From Lytechinus pictus (Eukaryota > Echinodermata > Echinoidea > Temnopleuroida > Toxopneustidae): DNA of 64,000 nt. Under the pieces are notes generated by a model, which saw only the letters and a list, made by a program, of their open reading frames with translations, searched no databases and was not told where the DNA came from. The translations under genes and the position numbers were made by a program. The stretch is taken from assembly GCF_037042905.1 (NCBI RefSeq), contig NC_087252.1:19857701-19921700 (forward strand), given 5' to 3'. Positions 35,701-48,800 of the stretch are shown piece after piece; position 1 is the stretch's first letter, and each line of letters opens with the position of its first letter.

Positions 35701-38700
35701 TCAATGAAAAGTTGCGGCGTGGTTAGATATTATTTATCAAATATAAAAAGAAATAACCCCAAAACAACCAAGTTCTAAAAATCTCTTTTAATTATAAAAG
35801 TAGCTACCTCGAATGAGAAAAAATAGGGAAAAGGATATTTCCATGAAATTTCATATATGCATTTAATTGGATACCATCCTAAGATCTGAAGATAGAAATG
35901 CCTTTCAAATTCCATAAAAAACTAATATATGCGATTGTCGATGTAAAATACTATACCTTTGGGGCTCTTTCAAGGGCAATAGCTGCGAGATGATCGCATC
36001 GACAAGTCACGTGGGTATAGTTCGAGTAGACAACCCGACAACCATCTGTTGTCCATTTCCAATCCCTACAACAAAAAAACATTAGTTTTCTTTGTAAATA
36101 TGCAATATATCGATCTCCTATGTACCTTCGTATTTCAAGATGCAAATATGATTTTATTACTTTTTTTGTATTGAGTAAAATGGAGCTGCACACGAAGCAG
36201 ACAGCTTAAGAGATGAAAAGATAGCATGCATGAATGAGATTTTTTTTAATCGAAGAAAGAGGTGGAGGACGGAAATGGATGGAGAAAAATATAATTTTAT
36301 TACTTTTTTTGTATTAAGTAAAATGGAGCTGCACACGAAGCAGGCAGCTTAAGAGATAGAAAGATAGCATGCATGAATGAGATTTTTTTAATCGAAGAAA
36401 GAGGTGGAGGACGGAAATGGATGGAGGAAAGTGGTGGCTACAGCTACAGTGGTTCCCCGACAACATCACAATGTCATTATAGATAATAGAAAGGAAAACA
36501 GACGAATGTAATTTATTTTACTTACGATGCGGCACCTCTCATTGATGTGCACAAAGGTACTTCGTTCTCGAAATCCTAAACAAAAAGAAAGCGATGAAGA
36601 TATAAATAGTTTATCATAGCATCAAGTACAACTATAGGCCTGTACAGCATATATACACACACATACCCACTTATACACGCACACACACACACACACGCAC
36701 AAACACACACATATATAGGCTATATATCTTATATTTTCGCATATTGGCTTTAACCGATAAAAAAAACAAATCAGGAGAAAACGAAGGATCATCGAAAATT
36801 TGAGGCTTTTGATAAACATTTGATTGGCAAAAGCATTAATTGGATTTGTTTTTATTAAAAAAAACCATATATTTGTATATAAAGATGGGCTACAACTCAG
36901 TGTGTTGTATTTTTTTTTTCGTACGATTCAAATGAGTCATGAAACATGCTAAATTAATGTAACCCTTTGCTGTCATATTAGAACTGGTTTTTATAGTATG
37001 AAAAATAACATGTATATTGATAGTTGATTAAATACCAAAAGGATATACATTTCAAGGATGTAAAATAAATCTAAATCGGCTTTGAATTGTGACTAGCCGA
37101 AAATTTGAACGATTTATAATGCAAAAGATTATCTTTCAAATCTAAAAAATAAATGTAATAAAATAAAAACTCAGATTGTTAAGCTTTGATTTCAAATCTG
37201 CAAGGTTTAAATCTAAATTTACTGGCTGGTCTTTATTGACAGCTGATCTGGATTTATTTGAAATTCCTGAAATATAGGGTAAAAAATTAATCTTAGTCAT
37301 TTGTATAAATGAATACTTAATACATCATTTCACAGTGTATTTAATGCCTAGTGCTTTAATACGTTACATAAAAAATACGAGAATCATCAAGTTACTGCCG
37401 CAAAATAAGAACATACAGAGAATAAGAGGTGCTCCCCTAATTTATCCTATATGATTAAATAATCTTCCACATCAAACCAGCACAAATAAACCCTACAAGA
37501 GCTACTCATTTACAAAATCCCTGTAAAAAACATACTTACTATTTTGGCGGGAAAAGCAACGTCCACATACTCCCCATCCTTGAGTTGAAGCGGGGCCCCG
37601 TTGAAGCAGAAGACCGTTACGTTGACAACGGAATTAAGAGCGCGGGAAGAGGCCGCTGATTCCACGTTGGTATCGTTATTATCAGTATCATTTGATGCCA
37701 AATCGGGAACGCTACCACAACCATCCGACTGGCTCGGTTCACTGAAGGCAGCGATGGCTAGTTTAACTACAAATGAGTCAAATAAATGACACTTGATTGA
37801 ATGTTTAATCGGTTAATTGATGAAATAAGTATTCTTTTAAAATGTAGTCCACCATTCCCTCATGTTTACACGTTTTTAGATGTAGGCCTTATTCTAATTC
37901 ATTCATATTCATTAACACGGAAAATGAAAATGACTGATGTCACCCCCCAAATAAAAAATAAAAAAAAATCAATAAATACAAAAATGGGTGAAAAATAATG
38001 GAAAAAAGGGACGAAACAACATTGTACACATGTTAACACTAACAAACAGCATAAAAAGAGAACGAGCAAAAAACTGACACTTTAAAAAACAAGATGGTTC
38101 ACGAACAAAGAGTCTCGCCTGATTTCGCGCTCAATAAAATATGGAATATGATCTTTTCACCCCTTGATAATCTTTGACCTTATCATCCTCATGAACACAC
38201 GTGTGGCATTACCCAAATGATTATGTGCACCAAGTGTAAACACTATTGATGCATAAATAAATGATAGCAATTTGAACAAAAAACTTGAAAAATGTATGGA
38301 CATGACCTCATACCATTTCACCTTTTAACCCCAAAATGAGTTCATTTTAACCCGTTTCCATTTAAGTTTCTTTATTACTATTGTCATTATTATTATTATC
38401 ATTGTTATTATCAGTAGTAGTCGTATAAATATTATTATTATTATTGTTATCATTAGTAGTAGTACTACTACTATTATTATTGTTATTATTATCATCATCA
38501 ATACTATTATTACTTTTTGAGAGGGGGGGGGGGGGCTAGAGCCCCTAGATATGCATCATAGGTCTACCTGGTTTGGATTGTAGAGATGCTGATTGGAAGT
38601 TCACAACTAAACGGGAATCTGCGTCGTCGCCAGACGAGGTAAAGGTCAAAGGTCGATAGGGTTTCACATCCGCTTCTCCTGCGGAGGCATTTCCTGAAAC

Positions 38701-39048
38701 AAGAAAATTTCATAGAAGATGTGAGTACGAGGTAAAGAGTGTTCTTTGTTACATGCGTTTGTGAGTTATCTACGAAAATGCACTGGTAGTGTCCATGTCA
38801 ACATGTCTGCGTACTTGTCCAGAGTAATTTTCTTTTCCGGATGCGGTAGGATGTATAAAACAGAATTGAACGTAGTTTGTAGATGTAACTTGCATAATTG
38901 ACACCCCATAAAAAGTTATCTCGGCATTCATGGGTTATGAATTTGGGTATTTTGATATCTTTTAGTTTATCGTTGTACCTGTTATGGCATACCTGTCGAA
39001 TGAAATCAATCAATCAACTTACCAACCAACCAGTCAGTCGGTCGTCAG

Positions 39049-39104
<56 letters not shown>

Positions 39105-42100
39105 CTAGCTGCAAAAATTGAAAGAAATACCGTTACATGATTACTCTCATAAACATTTCTCTTTTTGTACCTTGATATTTATCATGTCCGATCTCCTCCC
39201 TCTTATTTGATAATCACTTTTAAATATGCACATTTGTCAGTCTGAGACTGTGAAACAGTGTATTGGGGCATTGTTGAACATAATGCTTGATGTGTTTGCA
39301 TTGTTCAACCATTGGGTCAACAAAAAAATAAGTTGTTCTTTTGTCAATGACCTTACCGAAACATTCTGCGAGGAACTCCTCAAACACAGCCTCAGGAGAC
39401 GATGCCTTTGCCGTTGCAATTGGAGTAGTTACACTCGTCGTTGAGTGCGCTGTGGATGGAGCAGCACCAGTAGTGGTTGGAGCCGATGTGGTAGTAGTTG
39501 GAGGCGAAGCTGTGGTTGTGGTTGGGGTTGTTAGTGGTGTAGTTGCTACCGTTTTGACTGTCGTGACTGTTGTCGGGGATTAACATAATGAGAGTTAAAA
39601 CATAATTCTCCTTAAACAAATCCCTATGAAAGAAAATAAAACTTTTAAAGAGGGGTAGTAGGCAGCAGTGGATGAGGATTTCATAGGTGCGGGTGTTGTT
39701 GATTTTTAGGAACCAAGATTACTATTCCACAGGGTGGGGAAATCTTTCTGATAAAAATGGTTATCGTTGGGAGAAATGACGTCATTGAATAAAACAATAC
39801 AACAAAAGTTGAAAAATCAGAATCAAAATATAAAAGCGAATGAAAAAGTCAAGGTTTGGTAATCAGCGAACAAATAATCATCAGTCATAACACCAACAAT
39901 GTTGATAAAAACTATTTACCAGGTGTCGTAGTTGTTGGAATGGTTGTAGTAGGAGCAGGTGTCGTAGTAACAATCTGCAGGATAATAATACAAATACCAT
40001 TAAAATTTCTAATCTAATGTACGTACACTTTAACCGGATTTCTTTTTATTTTTATTAATGCAGCAAAAACAGGCATTTAAACTATTTCACTGAATGATTT
40101 CAATTAAAACATTGCGTCAATTAAGAATAATAATATTAGTAATAATAATGATAATAATAATAACAATAAAAGGCATTTGTATAGCGCTACGTATAGAATA
40201 TCTATTCCAAGGCGCATTGTTATTATTAATATTAAAACATTAAATTTCGTTGTGCATCTACAGTGGAATGAATTGTAAGTGTAAGTAACAGAGCAGTGCC
40301 TTCGTACTCTTTTTTTAATAATAATAATTTCAATAACTATTTTAAAGGAACTTTATTTTGATATTTCAACATTTTTCATATACATGTACGTGTATGTTGT
40401 ATACATTTTCATCATGTGTGGCCTAGTCCAATTTCCCCTCACTTTTGACAAATGAAAAAAAAAATGAATTAAATTGAACGAAATGCACAGAATACAAAAG
40501 CAAACATCGTACATAATGTAGTCAATATAATTGCCATCATAATTCAAACCAATTAGATAATTAATGAACCACGATTAAGGCTTCTTTCAAAGTGGGCATA
40601 CATGACTGTATCATCTGTCATGTGGTGCTTGCGTTTTATTTTCGATTTCTTACATCAATTATGCTCAGGATATCGTATTTTCTTACCTACGTAATATGTT
40701 ATGATCATTCTTATCCTACAGAAGGGCACTATCTAACAAATAAAATGGCAAGGACCTGGTATTTTTACTCTTTCTTTTGGTACGTGAATTCTCCAGCTAA
40801 ACATCAAGCAATTAAAGACCAATCTAGGCCATGTGGAATAAGAATAATCCGCTTTTATATAGCGCTTAATACATCGGAACGACATGTCTAAGCGCTCTAC
40901 AGATATATTATTACCCCGGTCATCGGATTCAATCAGCCATTCCCGCACATAATGCATGTGTGCACATCCTCCACTCCCTGGGGATTATTCCAGTCAGTCG
41001 CCGGCTAGGCGCACACAGTAGAGGACAAACTACAATGACTTTAACATCCTACTGGGTACCAATTTAGCACCTGGGTCGAGAGTGGCAAACTGTGGATTAA
41101 CGCCTTGCCAAAGGACGCCAGACCGTGGTGTGATTCGAACACCCGACCCTCTGTCAGCGGCGTAACAGGGGTCGGTGGCCAGGGGGGGGGGGGGGGGGGC
41201 AAGAGCCAAAAATTTCCCGGTTATATCATGGAACAGGCAATGGCGTCATAAGGCAAACATTTTGAGGGGGCGATATGGTGTATCGGGCAAATATATATAT
41301 ATAAGCGAGCGAGCGAGCAAAAATTTTTGACATTTTTATTGCAAAAATCAAATTTTGTGATAGATTTTGACATAATGTGAAAAAGATGATATCATATTTC
41401 ACCTCTCTTTCCCTTTTTCTCTCTTTTTTTGTACGCCACGGTGAACAGGATTTTTGTTATAATTGTGAGCATCAGGGCGAAGCTCTATATGCTCGAGGGG
41501 GCCGAGTATGGCGCTTCTGGCAAGAAGTAGCTTAATATAGGTCCCGAGCGAGCGAAGCGAGCGAGATTAAAAAATCACATTTTCATGAGAATCTAACATA
41601 AAGATAGATTTTAACGTGATATTCAGAAAAATATAATACACTTTCCTTTCTTTCCTCATTTTTTTTTGCTTGGTTGTAGAACTTTTGGGGGCCATGGTCC
41701 AAACTCATCCATATAACAGTGCTTTATGGGTGGGGTCCAGGGCAGAGCCCCGGAACCTCTTGATATCAAAGCCATTTTAAACCTTACAGATGGCCACTTA
41801 TTTTAATCAAATTGCGTGTATATTTATATATCTTTAACACAACACATAAATTCAATACAGTTGTGTATCGTAATCATCCAAATATTGTGAGGGGCACACC
41901 ATAGCAAACGTGGGAAAATTTGTGAAAAGTCGCCAGCGAGCGAAGCGAGCCAGAAAAAAATGGCCTGTTAAAATGAAATTCTAATTATGTGATAGATTTT
42001 TACATCATTATAGCAAATATCATGTCATATATTTTTTTTCATTCATCTCATTTCGCTGCCTCCTTTATTTTCTTTTATTTCCCCTTGGCTGTGGAACCAC

Positions 42101-45100
42101 CCCCCAGTACGCCAGTGCTTCAACGTAAAGCTTAATGCAGGAAGGGTCCATATAGGGGCCCGTTATAGAACCCATTAAAGGTTACAGAAGAAGAGCCCCC
42201 ACTGCACGGGGTCTTGACTCTTGGACAGAGCCTTTGGAGATTTAGCAAGTTTATGATAGACTTTCATACGACATTATGCTATATACCATCCATTTTTCTT
42301 CCCGCTCGTTATCTCAATCCTCGGCAGCCCGGTAGTGTACGTTATCTTGTCCCTATTCTTTATTTTCCAATTTAGATTTTGGCTAATTCCATTCTGCCTT
42401 TATTTCCCGCTTTTGTTTGCCTTTTTGTCATCTTTAAATTATTTCCCTGTCTTACTAATCATGCTAATGTATTTGTATATCGGGGCGAATTGTTCTTTCT
42501 CATTTGTTCTTTTTCCTTCCTTTTCCCGTTATCTTTACGTTTTCCCTTTTTTATGTTTTTTCTTAGTTTTCTTTCCCTTTTCCTTTCCCTTTCCCCTTTT
42601 TTCTTTCCTTTCCCTTTCCCTTCCCTCCCCCCTTTTTTTCTTTACCCGGTTTTTTTTTATTTTCCCGGTGAGCTCCGCCAGGGGGGGGGGGGGCAGCTTG
42701 CCCCCCCTGCCCCCCCCCCCCCGCCTGTTACGCCACTGCCCTCTGTTTACAAGGCAAGAGTCAGAACCACTACACCACGGCTCCTCCAAACAAACAAAGT
42801 CGACATAAATTAACGAATAGCTTAAGAGCATCCACCCCAAATCAAAAAAAAAGAAAAAGAAATAGAAAAAAATCCATACCGTGGTTGTCTGTGGTTCTGC
42901 TGGGCCGTCAATTACACCTGTTAAAAAATAAACAAATTGGCAAACCGAAAATGAATTTCAATCAGAGCAAAACTTTGAATAATAATGTGACGCAAAGCTT
43001 TAGACAAAACCGACTCGAGGGGCCCGTAACATAAAGCGTAGCAACAATCGTAGAACATTTTTTCTACGATCATTGCATAGATTACAATGTCCAATCAATC
43101 GTGAAAATCAAGCGTACGATTAATCGCTAACCTTTGTGTTACGGGACCCAGGGGCCCGTTTCATAAAGGACTTGCAACTGTTGCAACTTTTCCCTTATAG
43201 CAACTACCATGGTAACCTTGATTATGATTGGCTGCTGAGCCCGGTTAACATGGTAGTTGCCATTATGGCAAAGTTGCCACAGTTGCAAGTCCTTTATGAA
43301 ACGGACCCCTGTGCTCCGTAACACAAAGATTAGCGATCAATCGCTAAATGAACCGACCAATCAATATCAATGTTACACGCCCATTCGGTTTATAATTTTG
43401 ACCAGGAATCAGTGCGGTTCTTTTATATGTGCAATTCATCGCAAGCCTTTGTGTTACGGAGCCCAGATCGACAAAAAGTATTACGTTATTAGTAATGTCA
43501 GACCGACGTGTCAGTTTCATTGGTGCGATATGTTCATGGAAATAAAAAGGGCATTTTATTTTTAGCAAGTACTTCGCAGACGCTTTCTATAACGCAGACT
43601 TGTAGAGAATCTTTTTTTTTCCAGAAGCCCTTCAAAACAAAACAGCCTTTGCCGAAAATCAGTGACTCAAAACACCAGTGTCATCATGGATTCTGGACAA
43701 AGGACCTATTTCCAATTTTTGGACAATGACCTCTAATCTGTACATTGTGATTTGACGGGCAGAGGGCATATTTCCAATTTTCGACAATGACCTCTCATCT
43801 GTAAACTGTGATTTGACGGGCATTTTCAAAAGATTTTCATTGTTGGAGAAAGAGTCTGCAAAGATGATGCTGAAATACGCTAATAGCGCAAACGAATCTA
43901 TTTGTTGATGGATGTGAGTTCATTAAGTAGTCTCCTTTGACCCATATCCATCCCAATATGTTGTGTATCATCTTCTATCATTTCGAATGATTCTGGCATG
44001 TCATGAATACCGGAATTCCCTCATTAATTGAAATCATGTCCAAACAAATATCATGAAATTCATTTGATGATCGGCTAAGGTAAGATGAATATCAACATGA
44101 TAATTGCAATAGTTATTGCCGATTGTTGGGAGGTTCTCTTCATTTTCAAACTATAGACATGGACATTTTTAAATTTTGATAACTATTAAATATTTAATTC
44201 TGATAACTATAGACATGTTCAAGCGCTGGGTACCATTTTCCAAATATCATATGATTACAGTTTTGTATGAAGACATGCCGAGGAAAGTGAGATTGAAGTA
44301 ATATTGTTTGGAATTATCAGGCATACAATAATAACAATGAACAGTTACAATACATGGTTAAACATACTAATAATGATGATGATAATAATAGCCATATTTC
44401 TAATGCGCACATATCCCTTCCAAGGAATGCTCAAGGCGCCTGACAATATAAAGCCATCATAATTAACAAGTAAATAAGAAAAATATCAAATACTTTAATA
44501 TTAAATCATACATTAATAATAATTACACCTGTTTAAAAACATCAATATTGAGTAAAATAATTTGTCAATAATAATCATGTTTAAAGTTGTTAGTGGATTT
44601 TTTTTTATAAGTATGGTAATTGCTAGGGATTCAAGACTCCATGATGAAGAAGTATTATGTCATTTTTTTTAAAGACATCATCATGGAGTCCTCAAGACTA
44701 GGTAATTGTTATATATTCTACAAGAGACATTCATGTGTTTTTAGTGTAAATTGGGAGATTATTTACTTACAATCATACTGCACAAATAAATAGCCGCTCT
44801 CTCTCTCAGGGCAAGACCCGGTGCAAGTAAGAGTACATTCATGAGAATTAGGTGCGAATGAGCAAAGTATATTATACGAGATCGTCCTTTCGCTAGAGGA
44901 GCACGAGGTAAAATCACTACGATCAAAGTCACCGCATTCCTCATAGCCCAAGCAGAACGCTTCGGTTATCACGATATCTTCTCCCGCTTTACATCGTAGG
45001 GTACTCGTGGCGGAACGATGGCCATTCTTACATTTCTTTTCTGAATTGAAATGAAGTGAAGATATAAAGGGAACATTTTTTACAGCGACACAGAATGACT

Positions 45101-45589
45101 CCTTCAACGAACCTATTCCTTTGAAAATGAAAGTCAAATCACAGTTAAGTATTTGTCGAGGGTCGAAGAATCGGAAATGCAGGTTCTTAGTGACTCTGGA
45201 CAAACGAAATATTTGCAATTTTTTCCGTCACTTGTGAAACGTCGGGCAGAACTGTTGTTCCGATTCGACTCCATTGTGATAATGACTTGTATTTTCAAAG
45301 GAATCTGTGAGTTGTAGAGTCATTCATTGTCGCTGTACGAAAATTCCTTAAAATTATAAAGGAACGGTCGAAACTTAATGTTAACAGTGGTCAGCAGTGG
45401 AGCATGTAGGGATAGGAAGTACATGTGATGGTCAGCATCGTGGACAGAAGTTAAGGGAGGGTAATAAGGAAACAAGTTTTGAGTGCGATCTCAGAGCACT
45501 GGTGAATATGTGAAATGCTTCTTAAAAAAACTAAAAACCCCAACACCAACAGCAACAACTACTACTACTACTTCTACTTCTACTACTAT

Positions 45590-45687
<98 letters not shown>

Positions 45688-45799
45688 TACTATACCACCA
45701 CTACTACTATACCACCACTACTACTACTACTATTCCTACCACTACTACAACTTCAACTATACTACTACAACTACAACAACAACAACAACAACAACCACA

Positions 45800-45857
<58 letters not shown>

Positions 45858-48800
45858 ATACTACTACAACAACAACTACTTTACTACCACTCCTTATATA
45901 TTCCATTATGTATTCAATGAGATACGTCATAGAGGATTTAAATAGGGTTTCATGTACTACGTTCTGGTCTGAATGTGAAAAAGTCTGCTTGCGATGCGCG
46001 CTAGTACTTTGATTAGAGAAATAAGTATCCTCATCACTGATCTCAAAAACACTGTAAAAATGATGTGCTAATTTAGCACTTACAGTGCTTGTATATAGTG
46101 ACTGCACTACGAGTACACTCGTAGTGCAGTCACTATACAAGCACTGTAAGTGCTAAATTAACACTTCATTTTTTACAGTGAATGCATATATATATATATA
46201 TATATATATGGTAATAAAACACGTGGTCATTTCTTAAAGCTAGAGAAAAGATATTCACGTCTTGATGTGCGTAAGTTTTTTCTTTTCTAACCGAGTGATA
46301 GATGTGTGGAACAGTCTCCCAGAAGATGTAGTTAATGCTTGTTCAGTGATTGCATTTAAGAATAGACTGGATAAGCATTGGGAGAAGATTGCCTATGATT
46401 TTGAGTGATTTTCGATTCTCGTGTGTTTTCATGGAAATTTCTGCTGGCTATGATACCCCTGCCACCCCTCCCTGCCAACAAAAGTAGCACATCTAATTTT
46501 GTCTGAAGGAGAGCAGCAATCGACATTCTTCTTTGATCGATGAACAGGCTTAGTCCTACAACATCGTTGGAGTAAACTAAACTATATATATAAACCCCTC
46601 AAAAAAAGTTTGGAAATCTATGTTTGGCCATTAATTTCTCCCAACTTCTAACTTTACACAATGCACATTTTACATCATCCAAAAAGATCATTTAATTCTC
46701 TCTAAAATGATACCATGCTTGTTATAATCATGCCATCACGAAAAGAGCAGGATTAAAAAATGTTGGATAAGGTCTGAATTGAAAAGCTGCAAAACGAGCA
46801 AAATATGTTTGGAAATCTGAGTTTGGCCATTAATTTCTCCCAACTCCCAATGTAACACAATGCATATTTGATATCATTCAAAAGATCATTAAATTCTCTT
46901 TAAGATGATACAATGCTTGTTATGATCATGCCATCACGATAAGAGCAGGATTCAAAAGTGTTGGGCGAGGTCTGAATTGAAAAGCTGCAAAACGAGCAGA
47001 AATAGTCATGAAGGGTCAATACAGAACATGATTCTTTTGTCTGTGTCAGTAGAGATGAAAATCCATTGAAATCAAGCTCCTGCTTCTGTACAGTAGTGAT
47101 GTTTCTGTGAGATAACATGGTTTGAGACTTTGAGTCTATGCATGTGTGTTTGCTATATGTTTGCTTGTGCAGAGGTGTGTTTGATTCCATGTTAATGTTG
47201 ATGTTAAGGTGCATGAAAACAATTAAAAGAAACCGCTGAGAAACTCACTCATCACCACTGAAAAAAGAACAGTGACTTTCAATATTGTGTCATTTTGTAA
47301 CTTTTGAATTTTGATCTTGCCCCACATTTCAATGCACTGCACCTCAATGTGAACCATAATCATATCATGTAGGGTATCATTTTAAAGAAAATTAAATGCC
47401 CTATTCATTAATATCAATTACACCTTGATATTTACTAAAAGCGCGGAGGGATTATCGATCAAAGTCAGATTTCCAAACTTTTTTTGAGAGCTTATACATA
47501 TATATATATGTATTATATGAAACAGCTCGCGTTTCGTGAGCTTACTTTTATTTTTTTTTCATTGTTTGAATCCTGCACCCTGTTCATGATTATAAAGGAA
47601 TCCCTATAATATTCTGTGTTCAGGGATAAAAAAACCCCGAAATATGAGAACCTATATCATCTAGTCTTTATGAAATAGTTAAAGTTAATGCTAACATGTG
47701 CTTATATTCAGTCTTTAGAGCTACTTCAGCTGTTCAAGTAGCCGATCGGATGTTTTTTGGAATGCATTTGTGTTCTCTGTCGCACTGCATGAGATGATAT
47801 TCCCATCCTAGCACGTAGAATGAAGAAGGAAAAAGAGGAAAGGATATATTAAATGGAAATATGGAAGGAAATAAACAAAAATTCACATCCACAATATATA
47901 TAACACCACAATAATTTGTTTTTGTTTGTTTAAGAAAGATCTATCTTTTTACTTACCTGTTTTACTTTTCTTCACAGTTCTAACAGTACCAGCGGCGGCA
48001 ATTGTAGTAGGCACCTATAACAAAAGAAATGACAAGGACGAAAGATTAATTTACCAGTTGAATAATAATAAAAAATGTAACCATTATCGAGACGTAATTA
48101 TTTAGGGATCGGCAAGAAAAGGCTTTTAAATCTTTTGATATCTTAAAAATACTATCACACTTCACCCTCTTTTTCTTTCCTCTCCTTTCGCTTCCTCCTT
48201 TTTTTAAAATCCGGGTTGTGATATTGTGGCGGGGGGGGGGGGGGGGGGGCAGTGCTCCATCACATTATTTGAATGGCAATTATCTCCAGCTCAGAGTTGA
48301 ACATAACCATGTGGTTCAAAGTGTGGATATGCTGTGGTTCAAAGTGTGGAGATGGTCCACTGATATATCATGTCTATGGAGTAAACATTCATAAGGTATA
48401 TATTTTTTAATTCTAGCAGAAGTGTAAGACAGTGTGCTGGGGAGGGAGGGGGGGGGGGGTCGCCTCACAATACAACCTTTCCTTTCTTGTAATATTGTGT
48501 GTGTGTTAGTGAGAGAGAGAGAGAGAGAGATTGAGGGGGGGGGGGCGCTGGGGACTTGAGGTGGATCCCACCTTACCTCTTTTTCCATCTTCAAATGGCT
48601 TAAGTTAATAAAATATGACAATTTACGTACCGTAGTAGTGGCTACTGTTGCTGGTACTGCTGAATTACCTATTTGAATGAAAGAAAGCAGAACAAAATTA
48701 AATATTTGGAAAGTACAGGCGTGTGTTGTTCCAAAAGCTGTATCAAAGAACTAGATGGTCCTCTCCAAATGGAGGGGGTGCTCGGAAACTGGAATTTAAC

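Noticed and set aside
39341..39583. Val-rich 80-residue plus-strand protein
   Set aside because: Complement of the Thr-rich mucin exon of the receptor.
42335..42813. 157- and 144-residue Phe/Leu-rich proteins
   Set aside because: Low-complexity TTTCCC sequence inside the hAT-like element; two frames are open at once and neither has a domain.
45483..46012. Homopolymer Thr/Tyr/Leu proteins
   Set aside because: Produced by the (CTA)n microsatellite read in different frames.
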